64,000 nt of DNA from Niveispirillum sp. SYP-B3756 (GTDB lineage Bacteria; Pseudomonadota; Alphaproteobacteria; Azospirillales; Azospirillaceae), in assembly GCF_009495745.1 (NCBI RefSeq), contig NZ_WIDQ01000001.1, forward strand, positions 186,001 to 250,000. The letters run 5' to 3'. The notes beneath the pieces were generated by a model. That model saw only the letters and a list, made by a program, of their open reading frames with translations, searched no databases and was not told the DNA's origin. The translations under genes were made by a program, and so were the position numbers. Position 1 is the stretch's first letter. Each line of letters starts with the position of its first letter. Shown here in pieces: positions 54,405-63,165 of this stretch.

Positions 54405-57400
54405 TCACGCTCCCAGTTCCAGCAGGGAAGCGTTTCCACCAAAGGCTGTGGTGTTGACGGTCAGGGTTTTTTCCGTAACGAAACGGTGCAGATAATGCGG
54501 CCCCCCTGCCTTCGGCCCCGTGCCGGACAGGCCCTGACCACCAAAGGGCTGCACACCAACCACCGCCCCCACCATATTACGGTTGATATAGGTGTTGCCA
54601 ACCGGCAACGACCGGAACAGGGCCTGTGCCCGACCTTCCAGTCGGCTATGCACGCCAAAGGTGAGTCCATAACCGGTGGCGGCGATCTCTGCCGCCACCT
54701 TGTCCAGATCAGCGGCCTTGAAGCGGACGATGTGCAGGATGGGGCCAAAGACTTCCCGCTTCAGCACGGAAAGCGACGGGATTTCATAAAGGCGCGGGCC
54801 GAAGAAGCTGCCCTTGGCCGGTGCCGCCACTGCCTTGATCAGCCTGGCTTCCTTATCCATGCGCTGAGCATGGGCGGCCAACAGGGCCTTGGCCTCTTCA
54901 TCGATCACCGGGCCGACATCGGTGGCCAGATCCATCGGGTCGCCCAGGTGGATCAGTTCCATGGCACCGGCCAGCATATGGGCCAGCTTGTCGGCAATGT
55001 CGTCCTGTGCGAACAGCACCCGCATGGCCGAACAGCGCTGACCGGCGGACTGGAAGGCGGAGGTGACGCAATCATCCACCACCTGTTCCAGAAGTGCGGT
55101 CGAATCGACGATCATGCAGTTCTGCCCGCCGGTTTCGGCGATCAGCGGCACGATGGCGCCCTCTCGGTTGGCCAGGCTGCGGTTGATGGCGCGGCCGGTT
55201 TCGGTGGAACCGGTGAAGCAGACACCGGCGACACGGCTGTCGGCCACCAGAGCCGCCCCCACCACCGCGCCGTCGCCCGGCAGCAGATGCAGCACATCGC
55301 CCGGCACGCCGGCCTGCAACAGCAGCCGCACCGCCTCTGCCGCCACCAATGGCGTCTGTTCGGCGGGCTTGGCCACCACGGCATTGCCCGTCACCAAGGC
55401 TGCCACCACCTGACCGATGAAAATGGCCAGTGGGAAGTTCCAGGGGCTGATACAGGCAAACACACCGCGCCCGGCCAGATGCAGTTCGTTGCGCTCCCCC
55501 GTCGGGCCGGGCAACAGCACCGGCTTCAGCCCGCCGCGCGCCTGGGCGGCGTAATAGCGGCAGAAATCCACCGCTTCCCGCACTTCTGCCACGGCATCGG
55601 GCAGAGTTTTGCCCGCCTCGCGCACCAGCAGCGCCATCAGGGCGGCGTGGTTGGCCTCCATCAGAGCGGCGGCACGATCCAGAATGGTGGCGCGATGATC
55701 CGGCCCGGCCCGGTCCCAGGCCGGCTGGGCCGCCACGGCCAGCGACAGCGCCCGGTCCACCCCGGCCTGATCGGCCAGCGCCACCTTGCCCACCACGAAG
55801 GTGCCATTGGCGGGGTCGATCACATCCTGCACCGCCCCGGCCAGTTCCGTCCCGCCAATGATGGGGCCGGCCGTCCAGCTGCGCGTCAACGCCTTGGTCA
55901 TCTCCGCCTGCAGCGCCGCCACCCGGTCGGGGGAGGTCAGATCGATGCCCATGGAATTGGCGCGTTCAGCCCCATAAATGTCGGCGGGCAGCGGGATACG
56001 CGGGTGACGCAGCATACCATCATTCTCCAGGAACGCGGCCGGATCGGCCACCACATCGGACACCGGCACATCGGGGTCCATATAGGCGTTGACGAAATTG
56101 CTGTTGGCGCCGTTTTCCAGCAAACGGCGCACCAGATAGGGCAGCAAATCTTCATGGGTGCCGACCGGCGCATAGATGCGCACACGCGGCATGTTCGGCA
56201 GTACCTCGCGCGCCGCCGTGTACAGCAGTTCGCCCATGCCATGCAGGCGCTGGAATTCCAGGTCACGGTTATCGCCGGCCAGATGCAGGATGGCGGCGAT
56301 CGTATAGGCATTATGGGTGGCGAATTGCGGGAAGATGGCGTCCTTGGCCGCCAGCATCTTTCGCGCGCAGACCAAATAAGACAGGTCCGTCGCCGCCTTG
56401 CGGGTGAAGACCGGATAATCGGCATGGCTGGCGATCTGGGACATCTTGATCTCACTGTCCCAATAGGCGCCCTTGACCAGCCGCACCATGAAGCGGCGAC
56501 CGGCATCGCGGGCCAGCGCCACCAGCCAGTCAACCGTGTGGGTGGTGCGCTTCTGGTACGCCTGGATGGCCAGCCCCAGCCCTTCCCAATCCTTCAGGTC
56601 GGCGTCATAGGCGAGTGCGGCCAGCACCTCCTGGCTGAGGTCCAGCCGGTCGGCCTCCTCCGCATCGATGGTCAGGTTGATGTCCCAGCGCTTGGCCTGC
56701 AGGGCAAGCCCCTTCACCGCCGGCACCAGCCGGACCAGCACGTCTTCCTGTTGGGCATAGACATAGCGCGGATGCAGGGCCGACAGTTTGATCGACACGC
56801 CAGGGGCCGCCATCGGGCCCCGGCCCGCCGCTTCCTCACCCACCGCATCAATGGCCTTCTGATAGGCTTCCAGATAGCGCTCGGCCTGTTCCCAGGTCCG
56901 CGCGCCCTCGCCCAGCATGTCATAGGAATGCACGGTGCCGGCGGGCTTGGCCTTGCGCGCTTCCAACATGGCTTCCTTGATGGTGCGGCCCAGCACGAAA
57001 TGGCCGCCCATCACCCGCATGGCCTGCCCCATGGCCGCACGGATGACGCTTTCGCCCGACCGGGCCACCATGCGCTTCAGGAAATTGCCGGCATCGCGTT
57101 CCCCGCCGCGTTCCAGATCGCTGATCTTGCCCGTCAGCATCAGGCCCCAGGCGGCGGCATTGACAAAGGCGCTGTCGCTGCGGCCCAGATGGGCATCCCA
57201 CTGGCCCTGCGCGATCTTCTCGGCAATCAGCCGGTCCGCCGTCTCCGGATCGGCGATGCGCAGCAGGCATTCGGCGATGCACATCAGGGCGATGCCCTCA
57301 TTATTGGACAGGCCGAATTCCTGCAGAAAACTGTCCAGCGGCCCCAGCTCCTTGCGGCGCAGACGGGCCGCGTTCACCACAGCACTGGCGCGGGCATGGA

Positions 57401-57518
57401 TGCCGTCCCGTTCCGCCGCACTCAACCCCAGCCCGCGCAGCAGGCCCTTCACGGCCTCCACCTCATCGGCATGTTTGGTCTGGCGCATGGTGGTGCGGAT
57501 GGCGTCGAGCGTCGTCAT
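54405..57518 (-). CDS. putA: Bifunctional proline dehydrogenase / pyrroline-5-carboxylate dehydrogenase
   Basis: A 1037-residue enzyme oxidising proline to glutamate. The N-terminal proline dehydrogenase barrel contains GPMAAPGVSIKLSALHPRY and RLVKGAYWDSEIK; the C-terminal aldehyde dehydrogenase has ACISPWNFPLAIFIGQ, FTGSTETGRAI and catalytic Cys in SAGQRCSAMRVLF. It lacks the N-terminal ribbon-helix-helix of trifunctional PutA, so it is not its own repressor; the divergent Lrp-type gene fills that role. Confidence 0.96.
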   Translation of the reverse strand: MTTLDAIRTTMRQTKHADEVEAVKGLLRGLGLSAAERDGIHARASAVVNAARLRRKELGPLDSFLQEFGLSNNEGIALMCIAECLLRIADPETADRLIAEKIAQGQWDAHLGRSDSAFVNAAAWGLMLTGKISDLERGGERDAGNFLKRMVARSGESVIRAAMGQAMRVMGGHFVLGRTIKEAMLEARKAKPAGTVHSYDMLGEGARTWEQAERYLEAYQKAIDAVGEEAAGRGPMAAPGVSIKLSALHPRYVYAQQEDVLVRLVPAVKGLALQAKRWDINLTIDAEEADRLDLSQEVLAALAYDADLKDWEGLGLAIQAYQKRTTHTVDWLVALARDAGRRFMVRLVKGAYWDSEIKMSQIASHADYPVFTRKAATDLSYLVCARKMLAAKDAIFPQFATHNAYTIAAILHLAGDNRDLEFQRLHGMGELLYTAAREVLPNMPRVRIYAPVGTHEDLLPYLVRRLLENGANSNFVNAYMDPDVPVSDVVADPAAFLENDGMLRHPRIPLPADIYGAERANSMGIDLTSPDRVAALQAEMTKALTRSWTAGPIIGGTELAGAVQDVIDPANGTFVVGKVALADQAGVDRALSLAVAAQPAWDRAGPDHRATILDRAAALMEANHAALMALLVREAGKTLPDAVAEVREAVDFCRYYAAQARGGLKPVLLPGPTGERNELHLAGRGVFACISPWNFPLAIFIGQVVAALVTGNAVVAKPAEQTPLVAAEAVRLLLQAGVPGDVLHLLPGDGAVVGAALVADSRVAGVCFTGSTETGRAINRSLANREGAIVPLIAETGGQNCMIVDSTALLEQVVDDCVTSAFQSAGQRCSAMRVLFAQDDIADKLAHMLAGAMELIHLGDPMDLATDVGPVIDEEAKALLAAHAQRMDKEARLIKAVAAPAKGSFFGPRLYEIPSLSVLKREVFGPILHIVRFKAADLDKVAAEIAATGYGLTFGVHSRLEGRAQALFRSLPVGNTYINRNMVGAVVGVQPFGGQGLSGTGPKAGGPHYLHRFVTEKTLTVNTTAFGGNASLLELGA

Positions 57519-57554
57519 CTGGATGGTTCCGGCGGCTAAGTATCAGGGGATATG

Positions 57555-57646
57555 CCGGATTATCGCAGAGAAGCCGGGCGATTTTTCTCCAAACTTAGGC
57601 GTTTGGCCAGATATTATCCGGTAAAATCAGCCTTTCACCGGATTTC
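57555..57646. promoter_or_regulatory. Repeated motif in the putA / Lrp-type regulator promoter region
   Basis: CCGGATTATC (57555-57564), GATATTATCCGG (57610-57621, reverse orientation) and CCGGATTTC (57638-57646) repeat one motif. Between the first two lies a palindrome CCAAAC-TTAGGC-GTTTGG (57589-57606). These are good candidates for binding sites of the divergent regulator controlling both genes. Confidence 0.6.
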
Positions 57647-57649
57647 ATC

Positions 57650-58135
57650 ATGCGCGCCAGCGACAGCCTTGATCGGATCGACCTGAACATTCTGCACATC
57701 CTGCAGCAGGATGGCCGTATTGCGAATGTGGAGCTGGCGCGGCGCGTCAACCTCTCCCCCACGCCCTGCCTGGAACGGGTGCGGCGGCTGGAGCGGGATG
57801 GCTATATCCGGCAATATGTCGCCCTGCTGGACCCGGAGAAGCTGGAACGCGGGCTGGCCGCCTTTATCGAGGTGCGGCTGGACCGCACCACCCCCGACGT
57901 GTTCCAGATTTTCGCCGATGCCGTGGGACGGATGGATGAAATCCAGGAAGCCCATATGGTGGCCGGTGGTTTCGATTACCTGATCAAGGTACGGGTGGCC
58001 GATATGGCAGCATATCGCGCCTTTCTGGGCGACAAGCTCTCCTCCATCCAGGGTGTGGCCCAGACCCACACTTACATGGTGATGGAGGAGGTGAAGAATA
58101 CCCATATGGTGCCGGTGCCCAGGACCGGCGGGTAA
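57650..58135 (+). CDS. putR: Lrp/AsnC-family regulator, probable putA activator
   Basis: A 161-residue regulator. LDRIDLNILHILQQDGRIANVELARRVNLSPTPCLERVRRLERDGYI is the helix-turn-helix; the C-terminal RAM domain includes EAHMVAGGFDYLIKVRVADMAAYRAFLGDKL. Divergent from putA with a shared 131-base region holding repeated motifs. In alphaproteobacteria an Lrp-type PutR activates putA in response to proline; the symbol rests on that context. Confidence 0.85.
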   Translation: MRASDSLDRIDLNILHILQQDGRIANVELARRVNLSPTPCLERVRRLERDGYIRQYVALLDPEKLERGLAAFIEVRLDRTTPDVFQIFADAVGRMDEIQEAHMVAGGFDYLIKVRVADMAAYRAFLGDKLSSIQGVAQTHTYMVMEEVKNTHMVPVPRTGG

Positions 58136-58138
58136 GGA

Positions 58139-58666
58139 TTACTCAAAAGTTTGCAAGGGCGGTGGCGCCGTTTTCAGCAGACTGTCCAACAGCACCAGAA
58201 TGGCCTCCATCTGCTCCCGCACCTTGTCCAGTTCCATGGATGTCTTGTCATCCAAGGCCGCTTCCATCAGCAGATTATCAAAATCATTCAGCAGGCTCTG
58301 CAGGCTCTCCCGCTCCTCCTGCAACAGATCATAGGCGCCCAGCGCATGGATCAGCAGGTCCGGCGGGTTCTGGAAAAAGGAAAGCGAGAGCCGGGTGAAG
58401 GTGGCAATGCCGCGCAGCCGCATCCGCGCCAGCCAGCCAGTCAATTCCGTCGGCACCCCCCGATTCGGCGCCTCGGCCGCCTTCTCGGTGATGGTGAAGA
58501 TCATCGCCTGGATTTCCAGATAGCGCGCCCGCGCCTTCTTGAAGGCGGGGAAGGTCGGCAGCTTAGTGCCTTCCTGCTTCTCAAACAGGCTGACCGCACC
58601 GGCCAGCGATTGCGACAAATGCCGCAAGACCGTTGCCCGCTGGGCCGCTTCCTGTTCGTAGCGCAT
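58139..58666 (-). CDS. Hypothetical helical protein
   Basis: A 175-residue, mostly helical cytoplasmic protein without recognisable motif. It starts MRYEQEAAQRATVLRHLSQSLAG and ends in a coiled-coil-like stretch (MELDKVREQMEAILVLLDSLLK). It converges with the Lrp-type regulator, ending three bases beyond its stop. No function is evident. Confidence 0.65.
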   Translation of the reverse strand: MRYEQEAAQRATVLRHLSQSLAGAVSLFEKQEGTKLPTFPAFKKARARYLEIQAMIFTITEKAAEAPNRGVPTELTGWLARMRLRGIATFTRLSLSFFQNPPDLLIHALGAYDLLQEERESLQSLLNDFDNLLMEAALDDKTSMELDKVREQMEAILVLLDSLLKTAPPPLQTFE

Positions 58667-58819
58667 GAATGTCCCCGTATGTGCGCCTTAATCATGGCGT
58701 AACGGGTGCCTGCCGCGCAAGGGTAGGCGCCCCATCTTTCGCGTGGGAAAGCCGGCGGTCAAACGCTCAAGGCAGGCGCGCTTGGCCGCCTGCTTGTGCC
58801 GGATCGAGGGGAATGATAC

Positions 58820-59215
58820 ATGCCGCCCATGATGACGCAGCCATCGCCCCTTGGCCTGGAAAACAACACCCCGCCGGCCCCCCGCCCGCGGGGTTCCGCA
58901 CGCGTGGTTGATCTGGTGATCGACGCCCTGATCGGCATTTATGATCACGAGCTGACCCGACCCCAGCGCCTGCGCATCAACCTGGACCTGACCTCGCTGC
59001 CCGACAGCCTGCCACTGGACCCGGCCCAGATCGCCACCCAGGTGACCGAGCATATCCAGAGCCGCCACACCAACCTGCTGGAAAGCCTGGCCGAACGGCT
59101 GGCCACCTTGCTGCTGACCGACCAAAGGGTCGCCAGCGTGATGGTGCGGCTGGAAAAGCCGGATGCCTTTCAGGAGTGTGAGGCGGTGGGGGTGGAGATT
59201 GTGCGCCTCAAATGA
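58820..59215 (+). CDS. folB: Dihydroneopterin aldolase-family protein
   Basis: A 131-residue tunnelling-fold protein. VDLVIDALIGIYDHELTRPQRLRINLDL is the family start and TNLLESLAERLATLLLTDQRVASVMVRLEKPDAF the C-terminal half, as in FolB of folate synthesis. The first about 27 residues (Pro-rich) precede the fold. ATG 58820 follows GAGGGGA. It stands alone, far from folA and folC. Confidence 0.82.
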   Translation: MPPMMTQPSPLGLENNTPPAPRPRGSARVVDLVIDALIGIYDHELTRPQRLRINLDLTSLPDSLPLDPAQIATQVTEHIQSRHTNLLESLAERLATLLLTDQRVASVMVRLEKPDAFQECEAVGVEIVRLK

Positions 59216-59238
59216 AAACGGAGGCTGGTCAGCCTCCG
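59215..59238 (-). terminator. Terminator of the CsgG lipoprotein operon
   Basis: On the minus strand CGGAGGCTG pairs with CAGCCTCCG (59238-59219) and is followed by TTTTCA. It lies 20 bases after the last operon gene. Confidence 0.8.
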
Positions 59239-59257
59239 CTTCATACTTCTCTACCGC

Positions 59258-59917
59258 TCAATAGTCCTTGCCATACAGGGGGTCATAGGGCCCTGTCGCC
59301 ATTCCATGCTCTGGACCATAGAAGGCAATCGCATTCGCCTGCTGGGCCAGCGGCAGGTAGGAGGGCTTGGCGCGCTCTACCGCTGCGGCAACGGCTTGAA
59401 CAATAAGATTGGCAAGCAGGTTACCAGACGAGTTTTGCTGCTGTGGAGAGTAGGCGGTCGTCACCTGATCCTCCCAGATCGTCTGGCCTGTATGCCCATG
59501 CTTCAGAGTATATTTAACAGAAACCGTCGTTGTTGTTGCAATAACAGCATAAGACGATTGCCATGTCTCTAAAGTAATGAACATGACGGCATCTGCACCA
59601 AACAGATCCGCAACCTTCACCGGGTCTGCTTTATGTACAAGGTCAGCATCAGCCAACCCATCATCTTCCATGAAACGCTTCACCATATGCACAGGAAAGA
59701 CATAATAGCCTTTCTCTGCCAGATAGCCTGGAATGGTGACCAGGAAGTTATCCGGTGCATCGACCTGCGTACTTCTGTTGACAACCGGGACCACCACGAT
59801 TGAGCGCGGATGCTGGTCACGAAAGGCCGAGAAGTCTTTTTTGGGCGGCGCCTGATTAGCGCAGGCGGACAGCATGGCCAAGGCGGCTGCCGCGAGGATT
59901 GTTTTCCAAATCTTCAT
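59258..59917 (-). CDS. DUF799-type (GNA1162-like) lipoprotein
   Basis: A 219-residue lipoprotein; the lipobox LSAC follows a short signal. DFSAFRDQHPRSIVVVPVVNRSTQVDAPDNFLVTIPGYLAEKGYYVFPVHMV is typical of the GNA1162/DUF799 family, which forms part of an outer-membrane assembly with CsgG-like and DUF4810 proteins. It is the last of four genes read leftward, eight bases after the DUF4810 gene. Confidence 0.85.
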   Translation of the reverse strand: MKIWKTILAAAALAMLSACANQAPPKKDFSAFRDQHPRSIVVVPVVNRSTQVDAPDNFLVTIPGYLAEKGYYVFPVHMVKRFMEDDGLADADLVHKADPVKVADLFGADAVMFITLETWQSSYAVIATTTTVSVKYTLKHGHTGQTIWEDQVTTAYSPQQQNSSGNLLANLIVQAVAAAVERAKPSYLPLAQQANAIAFYGPEHGMATGPYDPLYGKDY

Positions 59918-59925
59918 GATAATCC

Positions 59926-60318
59926 TCAGCTGGTCGGGGTAGCGGCGGCACCGGTGGCATTACCCGACCCAGCACCCGATGCGCCACGCGCCGAAGCGAT
60001 GGCCCTGTCCATAAATTTCGCTGCTTCGGGCCAAGCGGCCTTCTCACGCTCGAAGAGTTGGACGGCCCCTTCTGTGTCACCCTTGCTCAGCTTGATGTAG
60101 CCAAGCTCAGCCAGCAGACCCGGCGCCAACTTCTGATGTGAAGGCGTCGAAATTACAGCTCTTTCCAGTGCAGCCACGTACTCAGCCTGCTTGGTTGGAT
60201 CCTGCTGATATTCATAGAGAGAACTGGAATATTCACCCCAATGGTACTTACCAACGGCCTTGGCCGCACAACCGCTCATCAACAAAGCGGCCGCTGCCAG
60301 CACGAAAATTTTATTCAT
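59926..60318 (-). CDS. DUF4810-type lipoprotein
   Basis: A 130-residue lipoprotein (MSGC lipobox). YHWGEYSSSLYEYQQDPTKQAEYVAALERAV and LLAELGYIKLSKGDTEGAVQLFEREKAAWPEAAKFMDRAI match DUF4810, a helical partner of CsgG and DUF799 proteins. The C-terminus is Ala/Gly/Thr-rich and disordered. Confidence 0.85.
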   Translation of the reverse strand: MNKIFVLAAAALLMSGCAAKAVGKYHWGEYSSSLYEYQQDPTKQAEYVAALERAVISTPSHQKLAPGLLAELGYIKLSKGDTEGAVQLFEREKAAWPEAAKFMDRAIASARGASGAGSGNATGAAATPTS

Positions 60319-60330
60319 ATTAGAGCACCC

Positions 60331-60636
60331 TTAATTCGGAACAGCGATTGTTTTAGTCACCTCATCACCGAGGTAAACTGTCTGCTCCAAAAGGATACGG
60401 CCACGATCTTCAACCAGAACTTTGTGGGTGCCGCGATCCAGCTGTAGCGTCTGCTTCTTTCCGTCATAGAGGGCAGCCTGCCCGATATACACGCCATCGA
60501 TGCTCAGCTGGGCGGTCGGAGATGCGTTGGTGAAAGCCAGGGCCGGGCGCGTCTCAACGGTTTTCACGCCAACCTGCGGATAGGAGCAGGCAGCAAGACC
60601 CAGCATGAACAGCAGTGAAGTGACTGTTTTCCGCAT
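60331..60636 (-). CDS. Small lipoprotein of the CsgG operon
   Basis: A 101-residue lipoprotein with LAAC lipobox. The mature part looks like a PEGA-type beta domain (LSIDGVYIGQAALYDGKKQTLQLDRGTHKVLVEDRGRILLEQ). ATG 60636 has GAGG six bases upstream; ATG 60648 would overlap the upstream stop. Second gene of the operon. Confidence 0.75.
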   Translation of the reverse strand: MRKTVTSLLFMLGLAACSYPQVGVKTVETRPALAFTNASPTAQLSIDGVYIGQAALYDGKKQTLQLDRGTHKVLVEDRGRILLEQTVYLGDEVTKTIAVPN

Positions 60637-60644
60637 CATGCCCC

Positions 60645-61634
60645 TCATTTGTTTTCACCGACGATCAGGTTGGTGGCATTAGCCGGCACGGTGCCGGACA
60701 CCAGATGGACGACAGACCCTTCATTGGTGTCATTGTCGCCGAAATTGGCATCCACCTCTACTTCAGCAAGTTTCTTGGGTGGCAACTCTATGTCAAAACC
60801 TGTCTGGGGACTTTTGATTCGCTCGCCCGGTACCATCACGGCCAGCCGGTCACCCACCTTCACCCCTTGGCGTTGACCACCGCTGATATAAAGCCGGTTG
60901 CCTTCAACCTTCAGCACATCGGCGCGCCACGGGCGTTCTTCCAGCTTTGAAACCAGGCCGTTCATCATGTCGGAAATGGCCGCCGCGATTGCGCGATCAT
61001 TCAGCGTCGCATCATAGTCGGCCTGACTGCCGAACCCCATGACCGTGCCCTTCTCGACAAAGGCCTCACCCGTACCGGACGTGGTGAAGAAGGCAACACC
61101 GGTCTTCACATCGACCAGCCGCACCTCAACCTTGGCACGGGCAACCTGCTTCTTGGTGTTGCTGAGGAAACCCGCCTGGCCTTCGTTCTGACGACCAAAT
61201 TCCGTCAAGGAACCAATGACCAGAACATCCGATCCAACAATGTTGGTGCTGATGCCCGACAGCCTCTGCTCGTTCATCACAATGTTGAGGTCGGACCGCT
61301 CCAGAACAACGAAACGCCCGGAATCCACGAGACGGGCCATCAGCATATCGGAGACCTGCTTGCCCAGCGGGTCAAGCTGCTGCCCTGTCAGAAGCGCCTT
61401 GCCATAACGGGTTTCGTTGGTGAACCGCCCGATGGCGATCTTGCGCTTCAGCGCCTTAACCTCGGGAACCGCCTGCTGCAGCTGCTTTTGCGCGACGGCA
61501 ACAGCCGCCGGTGCCTGCACGGCCTTTGGCGCCGAATCCGGAGTGGCACACCCACTCAATAGAATTGCCGCGCCGCCTACGCCGATAAGCATCGCCGCGC
61601 CAGGACGAACTTTCTTAAAAATACGCCTTTTCAT
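60645..61634 (-). CDS. CsgG-family lipoprotein
   Basis: A 329-residue protein with LSGC lipobox. KIAIGRFTNETRYGKAL, LMARLVDSGRFVVLERSDLNIVMNEQ and SDVLVIGSLTEFGR are the CsgG core; CsgG forms an outer-membrane secretion channel in curli export. The C-terminal FlgT-like extension (GVKVGDRLAVMVPGE) is absent from curli CsgG. No curlin genes are near, so its cargo is unknown. First gene of the operon. Confidence 0.88.
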   Translation of the reverse strand: MKRRIFKKVRPGAAMLIGVGGAAILLSGCATPDSAPKAVQAPAAVAVAQKQLQQAVPEVKALKRKIAIGRFTNETRYGKALLTGQQLDPLGKQVSDMLMARLVDSGRFVVLERSDLNIVMNEQRLSGISTNIVGSDVLVIGSLTEFGRQNEGQAGFLSNTKKQVARAKVEVRLVDVKTGVAFFTTSGTGEAFVEKGTVMGFGSQADYDATLNDRAIAAAISDMMNGLVSKLEERPWRADVLKVEGNRLYISGGQRQGVKVGDRLAVMVPGERIKSPQTGFDIELPPKKLAEVEVDANFGDNDTNEGSVVHLVSGTVPANATNLIVGENK

Positions 61635-61751
61635 TCGAATGCCCCCGAAATGGAGCATTCGAAGTACCACAATCAAGTGCGATTAATCAATTATGATGCG
61701 ATATCCCATCTGGTTACTATCGTACTCTACCGGGCATTCCCTCGCCGTAGG

Positions 61752-62981
61752 TCAATCCACCCCGCCCGCCAATATCTTCACCTCGAACCCGCCCTTCTCC
61801 CGCAAGGCCGCCACCACCCGCTCAGCATGGCGCTTGGAGCGGCATTCGATGGTCAGGTCGATATCGGTGGCCTTGACCGAGGTGGTGGTGAACAGGCGCT
61901 GATGCAGCGCCTCGATGATATTGCCACCGGCATCGCCAACCAGACCGGCAATGCGGGCCAGCGTGCCGGGACGGTCGGGGATCATCACCCGCACGGCGAT
62001 CAGGCGGCTTTCGCGCACGGCGTGGCGCATGATCACCTGGGCCAGCACGCGGCTGTCGATATTGCCGCCACACAGCACCAGCCCGACCTTGCGGTCCTTG
62101 AACTTCTCCGGCTGGGCCAGCACCGCCGCCAGACCGGCAGCCCCCGCCCCTTCCGCCACCGTCTTTTCAATGTTCAAGAACAGGGCGACGGCGTTTTCAA
62201 CATCAGCATCGCTGACCAGGATCAGGTCATCCAGCAGGGCACGGCAGATTTCCAGCGTGTGGCGGCCGACATTCTTCACCGCGATGCCTTCGGCAATGGT
62301 ATCGCCGCCCACCTCGATCGGCTGGCCCTTCAGCGCCTGATCCATGGCCGGATAGGCCTCCACCTCCACCCCGACAATGCGGATGGAGGGTTTCAGCGCC
62401 TTGGCCGCCACAGCGATGCCACCGATCAGCCCGCCACCACCGATGGGCACCACCAGCGTGTCCAGCTCCGGCGCGGCCGCCAGCATTTCCAGCGCAATGG
62501 TGCCCTGGCCGGCAATCACCGCCGGATCATCATAGGGATGGACGAAGACCAGACCCTCTTCCGCCGCCAACCGTTCTGCCTCCGCCGCCGCCTCGGCCAG
62601 CACCGCCCCTTTCAGCACCACCCGCGCGCCATGTTCCTCCGTCCGCTCGACCTTGCTGAAGGGTGTGCCCTCCGGCATCACAATGGTGGCGGGAATGCCC
62701 AGCCGGCCGGCATGATAGGCCACACCCTGGGCGTGGTTGCCCGCCGACATGGCCACCACGCCGCGCGCCCGTTCCTCCGCATTCAACTGACGCAGCTTGT
62801 TCAGCGCCCCGCGCTCCTTGAAGCTGGCGGTGAATTGCAGATTCTCGAACTTCACCCAGATATTGGCCCCGGTCAGTTGCGACAGGGTGCGGGACGGCAC
62901 ACAGGGTGTGTCCACCAGATGCCCGTGCAGCGCCTTGGCGGCATCGACAACGTCCTCATGGGTGATGGCAAGCGCGGACAT
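61752..62981 (-). CDS. ilvA: Threonine ammonia-lyase with C-terminal ACT domain
   Basis: A 409-residue PLP enzyme deaminating threonine to 2-oxobutyrate. KFENLQFTASFKERGALNKL holds the PLP Lys, SAGNHAQGVAYHA and VPIGGGGLIGGIA the phosphate loop. A single ACT domain (RLIAVRVMIPDRPGTLARIAGLVG) ends the protein, as in the short ACT-containing form. It could serve isoleucine synthesis or threonine catabolism. Confidence 0.9.
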   Translation of the reverse strand: MSALAITHEDVVDAAKALHGHLVDTPCVPSRTLSQLTGANIWVKFENLQFTASFKERGALNKLRQLNAEERARGVVAMSAGNHAQGVAYHAGRLGIPATIVMPEGTPFSKVERTEEHGARVVLKGAVLAEAAAEAERLAAEEGLVFVHPYDDPAVIAGQGTIALEMLAAAPELDTLVVPIGGGGLIGGIAVAAKALKPSIRIVGVEVEAYPAMDQALKGQPIEVGGDTIAEGIAVKNVGRHTLEICRALLDDLILVSDADVENAVALFLNIEKTVAEGAGAAGLAAVLAQPEKFKDRKVGLVLCGGNIDSRVLAQVIMRHAVRESRLIAVRVMIPDRPGTLARIAGLVGDAGGNIIEALHQRLFTTTSVKATDIDLTIECRSKRHAERVVAALREKGGFEVKILAGGVD

Positions 62982-63165
62982 TATGCTGAACCCCTGCTTT
63001 CTGATTTTGTCCGCCTATAGTGCGGATGGGATGCCGGGTGTAAAGCCGCAATGCCGACGACGAGCACGCATGACAGCCCGGCAGCGCGATCTCCTATGGA
63101 CGACGGGCCACCACGCGCGCCACACTCCCGTCCTCATTCTGGGTACCGGCTGAAAGGATCAGGGC

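Noticed and set aside
54384-57539. Very long open frame on the plus strand opposite putA
   Set aside because: It mirrors the GC-rich codon pattern of putA and has no coherent domains; putA is unmistakable.
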